Assembly: GCA_963921195.1 (NCBI GenBank)
Contig: OY992537.1
Location: 145,896,275-145,960,274 of the forward strand
Direction: 5' to 3'
DNA: 64,000 nt
DNA from: Pegoplata infirma
Taxonomy: Eukaryota; Arthropoda; Insecta; Diptera; Anthomyiidae
This document shows, piece by piece, positions 10,421-20,800 of this stretch. The position numbers and the translations under genes are program-made. The notes beneath the pieces were generated by a model that was not told the origin of the DNA, ran no database searches, and worked only from the letters and a program-made list of their open reading frames with translations. The first letter of the stretch is position 1, and every line of letters starts with the position of its first letter.

Positions 10421-11589
10421 TGGTGAAAATTTTAGTGAAATCGGTTAAATCGCTTTTTAGTGATTGCGGAACAGGCAGACATAGTTTGTGTATAGTACAA
10501 AGTGGCGTGGCATTTTACGCCCATTTGTCCGATCGCGGATTTTTCTGGTCTATAGTTCCCGCTTGGGTTAGTACTATATGTGATGAAAATTTCATGAAAA
10601 TCGGTTCAGCCGTTTTTCCGTTATTGTCGGACAGGCAGATGTAGCTGTAGGATGGTACAATGGGGTGTGGCATTTTACGCCCCTTTGTCCGATCGCGGTC
10701 GCTTACGGCCTATAGTTCCCGCCATGGTTGTTACTATCTGTGGTGAAAATTTCATGAAAATCGGTTAAGTTGTTCTTTACTTATTGCAGGACAGGCAGAT
10801 ATAGATTTAGCATGGAACAAAGGGGCGTGGCATTTTACGCCCCTTTTACCGATCACGGTCGCATACAGCCTATAGTTCCCGCCTCGGTTATTACTATCTG
10901 TGGTGAAAATTTCATGAAAATCGGTTCAGCCGTTTTTCCGTTATTGCCGGACAGGCAGATATAGCTTTAGCATGGTACAAAGGGGCGTGGCATTTTACGC
11001 CCCTTTTTTCGATCGATCTCTTTATGGCCTATAGTTACCGCCTCGGTTAGTACTATCTGTGGTGAAAATTTCATGAAAATCGGTTCAGCCGTTTTTGCGT
11101 TATTGCCAGACAGGCAGATACAGCTTTAGCATGGTACAAAGGGGCGTGGCATTTTACGCCCCTTTGTCCGATCGCGGTCGCTTATGGCCTATAGTTCTTG
11201 CATCGGTTAGTACTATCTGTGGTGAAAATTTCATGAAAATTGGTTAAGCCGTTTTTCTGATATTGCCGGACAGGCAGATATAGCTTCAGCATGGTACAAA
11301 GGGGCGTGGCATTTTACGCCCCTTTGTCCGATCGCGGTCTCTTATGGCCTATAGTTCCCGCCTCAGTTAGTACTATCTGTGGTGAAAATTTCATGAAAAT
11401 GGGATAAGCCGTTCTGTACTTATTGCGGAACAGGCAGATATAGCTTCAGCATGGTACAAAGGGGCGTGGCATTTTACGCCCCTTTGTCCGATCGCGGTCG
11501 CTTATGGCCTATAGTTCCCGCCTCGGTTAGTACTATCTGTGGTGAAAATTTCATGAAAATCGGTTAAGCCGTTCTGTACTTATTGCGGA

Positions 11590-11687
<98 letters not shown>

Positions 11688-11717
11688 CAACAATCAGATT
11701 TATAATATTAATAGGGA
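10421..11717 (-). mobile_element. Helitron 5' part with 160-bp tandem array
   Basis: On the minus strand the 5' end at 11717 is A|TCCCTATTAATATTATAAAT, matching the 5' end at 6735. A (TCTG)n run and about seven 160-bp units follow. The copies are more uniform than those at 5350-6700 (conserved block at about 10671, 10831, 10991, 11151, 11311 and 11471), which suggests more recent amplification. The element continues beyond the insertion at 6959-10420 only as a short remnant; its 3' end was not found. Confidence 0.75.
11591..11684. repeat. (GACA)n microsatellite, about 23 copies
   Basis: Perfect tetranucleotide run directly next to the Helitron 5' end. The same position in the 3918-6735 Helitron has only a few copies. 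The Leu-Ser-Val-Cys repeat ORF on the minus strand is a translation of this run. Confidence 0.95.
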
Positions 11718-12667
11718 TAGAGCAACCCAAAGTTGGCAATTTTTCAGTCCGCAGAAAAAAGTTAAAACTTAAAAAAAAATATGTCATCTTTTAAATTGAA
11801 TTTCAGGTAAACTATGCAACCGATCATTATTTTTTTGGTGTCGTTTGAAAGGTATATTAATTCAAATGAAACGATATAAAAAACGGGTTATTTGGTCGAA
11901 TACTTTGTTTTAAGGCGCAGTTTTTCAAACACACCATATTTCGGTCTTTTTTTATATTTGATAGAATAGAACTAAAAAAGTGACGGTTTGTGACGGGATC
12001 TATTAAACAGAGGATGTTTAGTATTTAATACTCTAACATATTCAATAAAAATTGGGTGCCCGTACTTGCCCGTGTACATGAAAAACAAAGAAACTGTAAC
12101 AACTTTTACTACGAAAAGGAGATATTTTTAAAATATCCTAACAGATTTTGGGCAGTTTTGAGATCTACTTTTTGACCAAGCTTAGTAGATGTATTGGTCT
12201 TTAATTTATTAATTTGTTTTTTTTTTTACTTTTTTATTTGCTTATAACGCCCCCTAACGGATTTTTTTTTTCTATAAGTAACCACTTTGACGAGCTGTAA
12301 CTCCTGAACAAATTGAGATATTTTAAAAGTTAAAATTTTTTATTTTTAATAAAAAAAGTTAAACATAAAAATTGCGAAAAACATATGTGTCATCTCAGAA
12401 TTTTTAAGAATTTTTTAAATAGTCAATGGTTTGTGTAAAAAAAGAAACAAAAGTTATCTAATATGATTTATAATAAGCTTTTAATTAAAAACGTCTTAAA
12501 TTTTTTAAACCTTTGTAAATACTCTGTTAAAATTTAACCTACAGCTAATTACAAAAAAATTAGATTAGTGTTTTGAATTCTCATTGAGTTTGTATTTCTT
12601 TCTTTATGTATTTAAAAGTTTCTAATCATCTGTTTAAAATTTGCCTATGTCTTTAAGACATAAATAT
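11718..12667. other. AT-rich unassigned sequence
   Basis: About 950 bases with phrases such as 'gaacaaattgagatatttt' and 'ctataagtaaccactttgacgagctgtaactcc' that look like decayed repeat. No ORF, terminus or RNA gene recognised. Confidence 0.4.
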
Positions 12668-12879
12668 TAGGGTGGAGCCAGAAATGCCTTTTTGCAAATG
12701 TCGCTTGGGCAATATGCGGGATTGGTAAAAATAGATGCCAAAACGATGTGGTTAAAATTTCAGAAAGATCGCACTTTATCTTGGGGTCCCCCTTCAGCGC
12801 TGAAATTTCAGCTTTCCTTAGCCAAAGAGCATTTTTTTTAAAAAATTGTCAAAAATTCAAATTTGATCAGATCTTCTAT

Positions 12880-13349
12880 CATTGTAACAAAAGAGGTCAA
12901 AAGGTGTCACTGTGCTCAGTGCCGCAGCGGGCCTATTACAATGCGGATACGCTTTTCTTGAAGCTTAAGGAGATAAAATTCAAGTGCATTTTAAACATTA
13001 AAAATGTCTTGATAACTTCAAAACTTATGATTTTTGCAACGAAAAAAGTCAAAACGAGGCACTGTGCTTTGTGCTGCAGTGGGCCAATGGCCATACTGAA
13101 GGGGTTTCTTTCAAATGCTTTATAAATCTTGATAATATCTTTGTTACTTTAAAATTTATAATGTTAAAAACGGAAAAAGTAAAAATACGACACTGTGCAC
13201 AGTGCCGCGGCTGGCCTATTACCTTGTGGCCCATATATTTTGAAGCTAGAGGAGTCATCTTTCGAATGCTTTTGAAATTTTTAAAATATCGTCATTAGTT
13301 CAAAAGTTATGATTTTTGCAACGAAAAAAGGCAAAAGGCGCCACTGTGC
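12880..13349 (+). repeat. Degenerate tandem repeat of about 146 bp
   Basis: Four diverged units at about 12905, 13055, 13190 and 13340 share 'cactgtgctcagtgccgcagcgggcc' type sequence and 'tgatttttgcaacgaaaaaa'. The short ORFs here come from the repeats. The last unit runs into H sequence at 'gtcgtccttctgtccgcccc', near 13350. Confidence 0.6.
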
Positions 13350-13910
13350 GTCGTCCTTCTGTCCGCCCCACAGTGCACACTGGGCGTGATTGTAGGTTTT
13401 TTGGCCAAAAGTCTCTACAGGTCGTAAATGTTAACCGATCTTTTTGAAATTCAGAAATTAAGCCTATATTAAGGTAATTAATAAGTACCTTGAAAGTTTT
13501 TGAAATCGGTGCTACAAGGAAACTATTTCAGGGTGGACACTTCATTTTTAATCAAATTCACAGATGTTATAGATGAATCAAATGAAGAGACACTTGTCTT
13601 TTGTTTATGTATTTGAATTAGAGATGGTCTGTGGTCCCGTTATTTGTGTGACTAAAAAAACCACGTAATTCAGGCGTGAGCAATTTTTATTTAAATCAGG
13701 TGATTATTGAGCGTTTTTCATTTAAATTAAGTGACTATATTAGGGTAGGTTAACCTAACGTAACCTAGGGTAATAAATAAGTGCCTTGAAACTTTTTGGA
13801 TTCAGACCTACAAGGAAATTTTTTCAAGGGTGGACACTTCATTTTAATTAAAATTTACAGATGTTACACAGATTAAACAGATTAAACAAATAAAGAGACA
13901 CTTGTCTCTT

Positions 13911-14894
13911 CCCAGTCAGAAATTGCCAACCGTACCAAAAATATTGTACTGGCAGAGCACTGGCTTTAATGGAAATGCCAATACATAGCCAACGTTGGCA
14001 ATTAAAATAAGAAATGTGCACTGCCAGTACAATTTGTACAACATTTACGGCAGTTTTTTTTTTTAATTTATTTTATAAAGCGGTTTGATTTTGAATTAAT
14101 GTTTTTTATTTGATCTTTGTTATAATAGAAAAATTTATATAAATATATTATTTAAATTAGGTGTGTAGAAGAGTCATGGCAATAGTTTCATTATCACATC
14201 TAGTAAAAATACACTTAAATTCGGTATGATTTTCATTTAAATTACTAACGTTGTACAATCCTATTTCACTTGATGGGATTGGATAATCTACAAAATCGGA
14301 AACATCAAGGAAAATGTTTTCTTTAAGAAAAATATCATCACATTTGTATTGAGACAGTTTTTTGCTAAAAATTCATTTAACTATTATAACATTTCCATTT
14401 CTAAGTAAACATACGTTATCAGGAGGAAGGGATGTAATTGTATTACCTTGAATGTTAACAAAGGAAAACGTAACGGTCAAATCCGAGGTTTCTAATAAAA
14501 TGTATTTAAAAACAAATATATGAGAATTCTCTTTTTTTTTTTTGTAGAGGGATTGTACATTTTGAATTGTTAATCTGGTACTGGGAATATACAGTATATT
14601 TTGTTTTGCAAACATCAGAAAAACATATTGGCTAAGCCACATTTATTGTTCTCATTCTAGCTTGGCACTGCACAGTATAACATAAAAATTAAATACTGGG
14701 AATGTACAGTATTTTTTGTTTTGCCAACAGCGTGCCAACATCGGAAAAACATATCGGCTAAGACACTTTTTGGTGTTATCATTTTGGCTTTGGAACTGTA
14801 CAGTATTTTTTGTAAATCGGGTATTCAGCCAACGTTGGCAACACCTTTGCCAACGTTTTGCCAACCTTGGCCCGCTTGTTTTTTTCTGACTGGG
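13911..14894. mobile_element. CCCAGTCAGAAA element, copy 1 (TT target duplication)
   Basis: Starts CCCAGTCAGAAATTGCC and ends with the inverse TTTCTGACTGGG at 14894. TT flanks both sides (13909-13910, 14895-14896). The empty site is present in the reverse-oriented copy at 36026-36060 ('aacaagagacaa...'), which shows a precise 984-bp insertion with a 2-bp TSD. Subterminal regions are rich in TTGGCAACG/TTGCCAACG words in both orientations. The minus strand carries the decayed C-terminal coding region at 14157-14642. TIR form, 2-bp TSD and subterminal arrays suggest a CACTA/EnSpm-like element, but this is inference. Confidence 0.85.
14157..14642 (-). pseudogene. Decayed C-terminal transposon protein, homologous to 63115-63564
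   Basis: The first 89 codons are open (14373-14642). After one in-frame TGA the same frame continues to a stop at 14157-14159, at the same relative place as the stop of the ORF at 63115. Shared features with that ORF: a 'TVTFSFVNIQG' strand, 'PDNVCLLRNGNVIIV', 'YPIPSSEIGLYNV.NL', a late Cys pair, and 'NETIAMTLL' just before the stop. This shows a real C-terminal domain of about 150 residues with a conserved end. The N-terminal catalytic part expected of a transposase is absent. No function can be assigned from sequence alone; resemblance to C-terminal regions of EnSpm-type transposases in animals is a weak recollection and is not verified. Confidence 0.7.
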
Positions 14895-17800
14895 TTGTTT
14901 ATGTATTTGAATTGGAGATGGTCGCTGGTCCCGTGATTTGCGTGACTCAAAAAAGTGATTTTCATTTAAATCACGTGATGTTGAGTTGAAAAATTCTAAG
15001 TGAGTGTCTAGAGAGTGGGTCGAATTTTTGCGTGAAGGATTTTTTTTGAAAAACCCCTTTATAAAAAATAAATAAAAAAAAAAATGCGGAAACCTCATTT
15101 TAAAACTCATCGTTATCAAAAGTTCTACGCCCTTTCAAAAAACTGTCTGGGCCAGAATTATCCTTTCTATCCCAACTTTCAAAAAAATTTGTCCGCTTGT
15201 GTCCGTTTTCAAAAATGGAATTAAAATAAATTTTATAAAAAAATAAAATTTATAAAAAAATTCGATTTTTTTTTTTTTTGAAAACTCCCTTTTAAAAACT
15301 CATCATTATAGAAAGTTCCACGCCCTTTCAAAAAACTGTTTGGACCAGAATTATCCTTTTTATCCATACTTTACAAAAAACTTGCCCGCTTGTGCCAGTC
15401 AACACAAATTGAAATGCCAAAAATAAAAAAAATAAAAAATTTTTTTTGTGAAAACCCTCTTTTTTAAACTCGTCGAAATCAAAAGTACCACACTACTTCA
15501 AAAAACTGTCTGGACCGCCTAACCGGGTATTTCTTTTTTTTTTTTAATGTGTTGAAAACAATTTTTAATACGATAAAAAACTATTTTTCGTGTAACCGGG
15601 TTTTCTCGAATTCGGTTTTTTGTGTATTCGGGTTTCATTTTATCCAGTATTAAAATAGAAATAAATATGTTTGTACTTTTGGAAAAACTTAAAAATTGTT
15701 AATTTATTCAATTGCTCATGTTAACAACTTTAGATTTGTTCATCTCCCTTTCTATTAATATTTTAAACGCAGACGAAAAAACGGGCAAAAGGGGCAGGTC
15801 AGTCTTAATGCTAGTAAACCAACGAAGATTTTGGCGTCCTAAGTTTTGGATTATGTCGCGGAACATTTTGGAAAAACTATTTAAAATGGAACAATTTTAA
15901 AAAAATTAAATAAAAAAAATTAAAAAATCACAAAAAAAACAGAATCAAGAACTGTCCATACCCATTTACAAGTTGTACATCCTTTTGTCAAATAAATTAA
16001 TCAAAAAATAAAAACAAGGTCCCGCCTTAATAATGTATAAATTTGTTAGCTTTTTTGATAACGGTATATGGAGATTTAGACATAAATATTTTATTTTTGA
16101 TTGATCATTCCAAGAGAATGGCTGTACCTATTTTTACAAAAATTACAGACAAGGTGCATCAAGTCATACTTAATACAATAGAGCATTCACTTTTTCTAAT
16201 TTTCTAATTTTTTTTATCAATTGTAAATAGTTTTTTTAGGCATTTGTGCCTTTTCATTGGCATTAGTACAAATAATGCCAATGCCAAAAAATTTCATTGG
16301 CAATAAATGCTAATGCTTTTTTTGGCAGTGGCATTAGTTCCAACTAATGCCAATGAAAATTCAATGCCAATTAAAAATTCCCATGTATGGGTTAGATTGA
16401 CCATTGTACAATCGTCAATCTTACCCACACACGATCAATATAAAAGAAGAAGGAGAAGAAGTGCAAAAATCATAATAAATCTATTTGACAGCATTCATCG
16501 CGCGGAGGAAAAATTAAAAAAATCCCTAACATTTTTTTATATATTTATATTTTGGAGGGTATAAAAAATAAAAATTTCCTTGATTTTCGATAATCTCAAA
16601 TGCGTAACAAATTACCTAATTTTTATTGGTCAGTTTTTACTCCATTTATGTCCACTGTACCAATGCGAGAAGAACTTATTTTTCGCTTCTTTTTTAAATA
16701 ATAATGATAAAATTAAAGTTAAAGCCAACTAAATCAAAAGTGGTTTACAAAAATATATATTTTAAGGCGTTTTAATTTTATCTCTTTTGAGAAAAATTAA
16801 AAAAAGGAAATTTTATAAAACTAAAGGCCTATTCACACCTGAGGTAAAATATCGTTCGAACGAGATTTCGATCATATGGTCTGTATCATTTTATACACAA
16901 CCATATGATCGAAATCTCGTTCGAACAAGATTTCACCTCAGCTGTGAATTGGGTATAAGATTCAATTTCATTTTTCCTTTTTTGGAAAAAAGTACTTTTT
17001 TTAGTGAAATTAGCACCGGCAGATCTTAAAAATCTTTTCAAAAAAAATGTTTAATATTGCGTTATTCCAGAAAAGCCATATAAATTGCGGTGGTAAGGGG
17101 AGATATTTTTTAATTGCAGAAAGATGACACTTAACATTTGTAACAAAATATACCTGAAATTCATCCTTTCATACATATTTTTTTAAGTGATTGAAATGGG
17201 TTATCGTGCAGGGGCCCCTTTTTCGATTTTAGATCTTTTTGTAATTTTTTTTTCTTATATGGAGTTCACACAACAAGTTGTTTAACAAAACACCAGTAAC
17301 TGAATAAAAACGTAATGGATACAGAACAAACAATTTTTAACACGTAGCCCTTAAACTCTCAAAAATAGCAAGTGTGAACCGCACATTATGCATTATTAAA
17401 TTCTTTTATAAAATGACTGTGTCTCTAATAAAACGAAACAAAAATTTTTTCTGGATTCTGGTGTTGTGACATATAATTTTGTAACGACTGCTTGATTAAA
17501 ATTTTGGGATTTCCAAAAGAGGACATTAGTATTTTTTTTACAACGCAAAGAACAGTGCAGTGACATTCAATATATGTGCATCACATATTAATAATGTTTG
17601 CAAAAGAAAAAATTTCATTACAGAAAAGGTCTAAATTTTTTAAGATATACTTTTATTAGGAGTCATAAAAATCACGTAACGTGACAAAAAAATATTTGTT
17701 TTATGTTTTTATGGCTTTTAAAATTCAAGTAGCTAACTCCTTTTTGTTATATGACTTTGCATGCAAACGATTACTGATCGATGTAACATCTTTTGTAAAC

Positions 17801-18401
17801 ATCTGTAGAGATTCGTTAGTCAGGTAAAACTTAATAATGTGGTGGAAAGAAAATGTTTGACGTCACAATTAAAACAAACGAAAATAAGAATACAAAAAAC
17901 CGAAACAAAACCGATACGAAAGTAGAAAAAAATTAATTGGTATTGGTTTTTTATTGGTTTTGGTTTTGAAGAATAAAAGTATTGGTTTTTAATTGGTATT
18001 GGTAGTGGGGAATCAGTATTGGATTTTTATCGGTATTGGTATCGCACAAATAAAGGTATTGGTTTTTAATTGGTATTGGTTTTCAATTTGAATTGGTATT
18101 AACGGGTATTGGTATCGAAAAGGTATTGGTACCCATCATTGCTTAAAATGGCTATAGGTCTGTTTGTTTACCCAAATTTCTTACTTTTTTTACTACAACT
18201 GGAAAGTTTTGTTTACTTTTTGTATTACAAATTTCCAGCTTTATTAAAAGTAGTAAAAATGAGATGATTGTAGTTAGGTAAACGAACAGGCATAATATCT
18301 CGAAAACTAAGTTAGATAGAGCAAAATGGAGGGCATTTTTGGTTCTTAGAATCTCCATAGTTTCGCCGGTCCTCTTCACATGTGTGGATTAGTTCCAACT
18401 A

Positions 18402-18466
18402 ATGCCAATGAAAATTCAATGCCAATTCAAAATTCCCAAAATTCAATGCCAATTCAAAATTCCCAA
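18402..18466 (+). repeat. Short tandem repeat from H interior
   Basis: 'attcaatgccaattcaaaa' occurs twice in tandem. The same phrase is found once in H at about 16350-16380. It lies just upstream of the candidate exon and may be a rearranged H fragment. Confidence 0.6.
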
Positions 18467-18596
18467 GGCCATTGGAAGTATCCTTTCCGTTATAATGTCC
18501 CCAGGTTTACAGCAAATGTTTAGCGGCGTTGGAAAACCGACTAAAGGAGTTTCAAAAAAAATTTTAGCACCATTAAAGTTTTCAATGAATTGAAAG
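18467..18596 (+). pseudogene. Candidate exon 1 of an unidentified spliced gene or transposon gene
   Basis: The reading 'GSILSVIMSPGLQQMFSGVG' is followed by a frame break near the A-run at 18553-18562. A second frame then reads 'STIKVFNELK' up to the donor AAAG|GTAATA (18596/18597). Base composition is less AT-rich than its surroundings. The end phase matches the candidate exon at 18909. Without the splice partner this would be ignored. The family was not recognised. It may be a decayed gene piece carried by a transposon. Confidence 0.3.
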
Positions 18597-18908
18597 GTAA
18601 TATTATGCTGGCCAACAACTATATATCTTTGACCAAAACATGTATGTGTTTTTCACAAAACAATTTTAGGTATCAACCTTATTTCGTCCCTTCGCGTTAT
18701 ATTTTTAAAGTAAAATTTATGTTAATAGAAACTTTTCAATTTTTTTTTGATATTTGTGAAGTTTGCCTTACCGCGAAAGCATCAAATTAAGCAAATTTCT
18801 AGATCTTTTTTTAAAAGATTTAAAAAAAAAACACATCGCAGTTTTCGTCAGATCAGAAATGCTTTATACCTATTATATTAATAAACTCATTTTGTTTTCC
18901 CGTTGCAG

Positions 18909-19012
18909 AACACCTTCTTCTACAATTTGAAAATGAGTCCGACAAGTCTATCGTGACCAAAACAAGGCTAGCGGCAGCAGAAGAGAGAATAACTAAACGA
19001 AATTCTATTTAG
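18909..19012 (+). pseudogene. Candidate terminal exon (charged, coiled-coil-like C-terminus)
   Basis: Preceded by a good acceptor (polypyrimidine 'ttttgttttcccgttgcag', AG at 18907-18908). Spliced in phase to the donor at 18597 it reads 'EHLLLQFENESDK' then 'RLAAAEERITKRNSI' and a TAG stop at 19010-19012. The helix-prone acidic/basic composition and codon-like bias contrast with the AT-rich flanks. A partial CCCAGTCAGAAA element follows. Function unknown. Confidence 0.35.
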
Positions 19013-19019
19013 TTTTTGG

Positions 19020-19448
19020 TATAAAAAAACAGTTATTTTTTATAAAAAAAAATAATATATTTATCTTTTCTTAAAACAATAAAAATTAAAACAAAAATAA
19101 ACTTTCATTTGGTTTTTAAACTGATGGAAAATTACTTTAGGTTTTGTATCTGAAATGCTTGTAAATTGCTTTTTTTTCCATATAAAGCACTTTAAAATTG
19201 CTTAACATACCGTTTTAAAAGTGATACATTTTTGGTTTTTGCAATGCTTTAAAAGCGCTATAACGAAGCGTTCTAAAATCATTATTATAAATGTCTTTAA
19301 AAACGCTTCAAATAAACCGTCTAACGGTGTTATCATTATGACAGTCTGAAAGCGCTTTGATGATGGTTTTCAGTATGGTCTGAGAGCATTCGTACTACCA
19401 TACAAAGCGCTTTTAAAGCGTTTTAACGGTTGTATTTTTCTACCTGGG
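19020..19448. mobile_element. CCCAGTCAGAAA element, copy 4 (right end only)
   Basis: Ends 'ttgtatttttctacctggg' at 19448, a one-to-two-base variant of the right terminus at 14894, 61770 and 63868. Its subterminal words (AAAGCGCTTT, AAAGCGTTTT) match copy 3. The left terminus was not found; similarity begins around 19020. It interrupts the gag-protease reading frame of the retrotransposon and removes everything downstream of it. Confidence 0.6.
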
Positions 19449-20792
19449 AACATTTGTTGTTTTGTTTTTGGATGGTCGATAATGTTCTATCAACTGTGTT
19501 ACCTCCATCTTCGCATTTTCACTAGCAGTATTTTCAATATCAATTGTACTTACGTTTATTTCCCGTTCTTCGCAGACGTTCATAACCATGATTTTCTGTA
19601 TTTCTTCGTTTGTGTCATTTTCAATTTTTCGTATTTTCAAATCATCAAGTGTAATCGTCACTTCAGCAAACGCACAAAATTCTTTACCCAATATTACATC
19701 AAAATCAATACAATCAGTAGGCACGACGTGAAAAGTTAAAATATAATCATCATTATTAAGATTCACTTTATGTTCAAAATTACCAAGTGGTTTAATTTTG
19801 CTTCTGTTGTTGGCATTACCAAATCCAGTTAAATAAAAATCTGATTTATGAAGTTCAGGTTTAACCAATTTATCATAAACGTTAGCCGTAACAACATTAT
19901 ACTTGCTACCAGTATCAAACAAAGCTTTCGCCGAAAATGGTTCATTAGTCAAAAATTGTATATTCAGTTCCATGGTGTCACTTTTTACGGTTACCAGTTG
20001 ACGTAGATTTGCCTTTTCTGGTTTTGTCGGACACTGCTTAGAAATGTGGCCAAATTTATTGCAGTTAAAACATTTAACGCCTTTGTCCTTGTCCTTGCAA
20101 TTTTTAGATTCATGACCTTTACCACCACAATTGAAACATTTTTGTTCCTTTCTGTCGTTTTTGACTGTAGCTCTTGGTGTTGGCTTTTCGTATCGTTTAT
20201 CTCGTTTTTCTGACATGGTCTCGTAACACTTTAGCTTAAATTTAAAATCCTTTAAATTTGCTGCGCCATATAAGATGGTCTTATTTATCGTCAAATCATT
20301 AACGCCATCAATGATATACTGCATTAGGGTATTATCATCAATTTTACCACGCGATGCCAATTCCTTCATACTAAGGAAATATTCATGTACCGTTTAGTCC
20401 TTATTCATTTTACGTTCAATCATCATTTTATGCAATTGTGCACCGTTCACCGTTGCACCAAATTCGTTTTGTAATGCTGCTTTCAATTTTCCATAAGATG
20501 TAATCTTTTTCTCGCTGGCGATAAACATCCTAGCCACTCCCTTCAGAGATTTTTTGGCAAATATAAATTTCCGAAAATCATCAAATCCCATAACAACAGA
20601 TGTCTCCTCAAAATCATCTATCCACGCCTCTGCAGGCATGTTACCATTTCCATCAAACGAAGGTATGGAATCTTCAACATCACGATAGTTAATTGCAAAT
20701 CTTTGCATATTTAAACGTCTAGTTTCGTCAACTCGATTGTTGGTACGGATAATTCTCTGATTATGACTTGCTCTAGCGCCGTCATTTACGTT
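19449..20792 (-). pseudogene. LTR retrotransposon gag (3' part) and protease, Ty3/gypsy-like
   Basis: Minus-strand frame open from 20792 except for one in-frame TAA at 20394-20396, then open to 19440. It covers a capsid-like region ('YRDVEDSIPSFDG', 'EAWIDDFEE'), two CCHC zinc knuckles (CFNCGGKGHESKNC and CFNCNKFGHISKQC, about residues 78-91 and 100-113 of the piece starting at 20369), and an aspartic protease with catalytic DTGS (152-155) and 'VILGKEF'. Gag and protease share one frame. Knuckles package RNA and the protease matures the polyprotein in this family. The N-terminal gag part lies at 23889-24423 beyond the palindromic insertion. Reverse transcriptase, RNase H and integrase are absent, cut off by the element ending at 19448. 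The copy is dead. Confidence 0.9.
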
Positions 20793-20800
20793 GTTTGCAT

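Larger units (their letters stand above)
13350..18141 (-). mobile_element. H element (hAT-like), B end missing, A terminus intact
   Basis: Colinear in reverse with the copies at 27626-38702, 28341-32307 and 49995-54091. The right end at 18141 is the A terminus (inverse of CAATGATGGGTACCAATACC), preceded by the GGTATTGG subterminal array (about 17935-18130). The B end is replaced by the tandem repeats before 13350. A CCCAGTCAGAAA element is inserted at 13911-14894. The site 'caatagag' at 16176-16183 is the uninterrupted target of the hAT element at 33574-34722. There is an internal hairpin at about 16834-16955 (inverted 'tcgttcgaacgagatttcg' segments). No transposase ORF. Confidence 0.75.

Noticed and set aside
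10430..11590. Regular 160-bp array considered as a CRISPR-like array
   Set aside because: Units are contiguous tandem repeats without distinct spacers, in an animal-type genome. They belong to a Helitron.
11551..11787. 78-residue ORF with Leu-Ser-Val-Cys repeats
   Set aside because: It is a translation of the (GACA)n microsatellite next to the Helitron 5' end.
12748..13298. Overlapping ORFs of 125, 69 and 75 residues
   Set aside because: They lie on both strands of a degenerate tandem repeat and have no consistent protein-like content.
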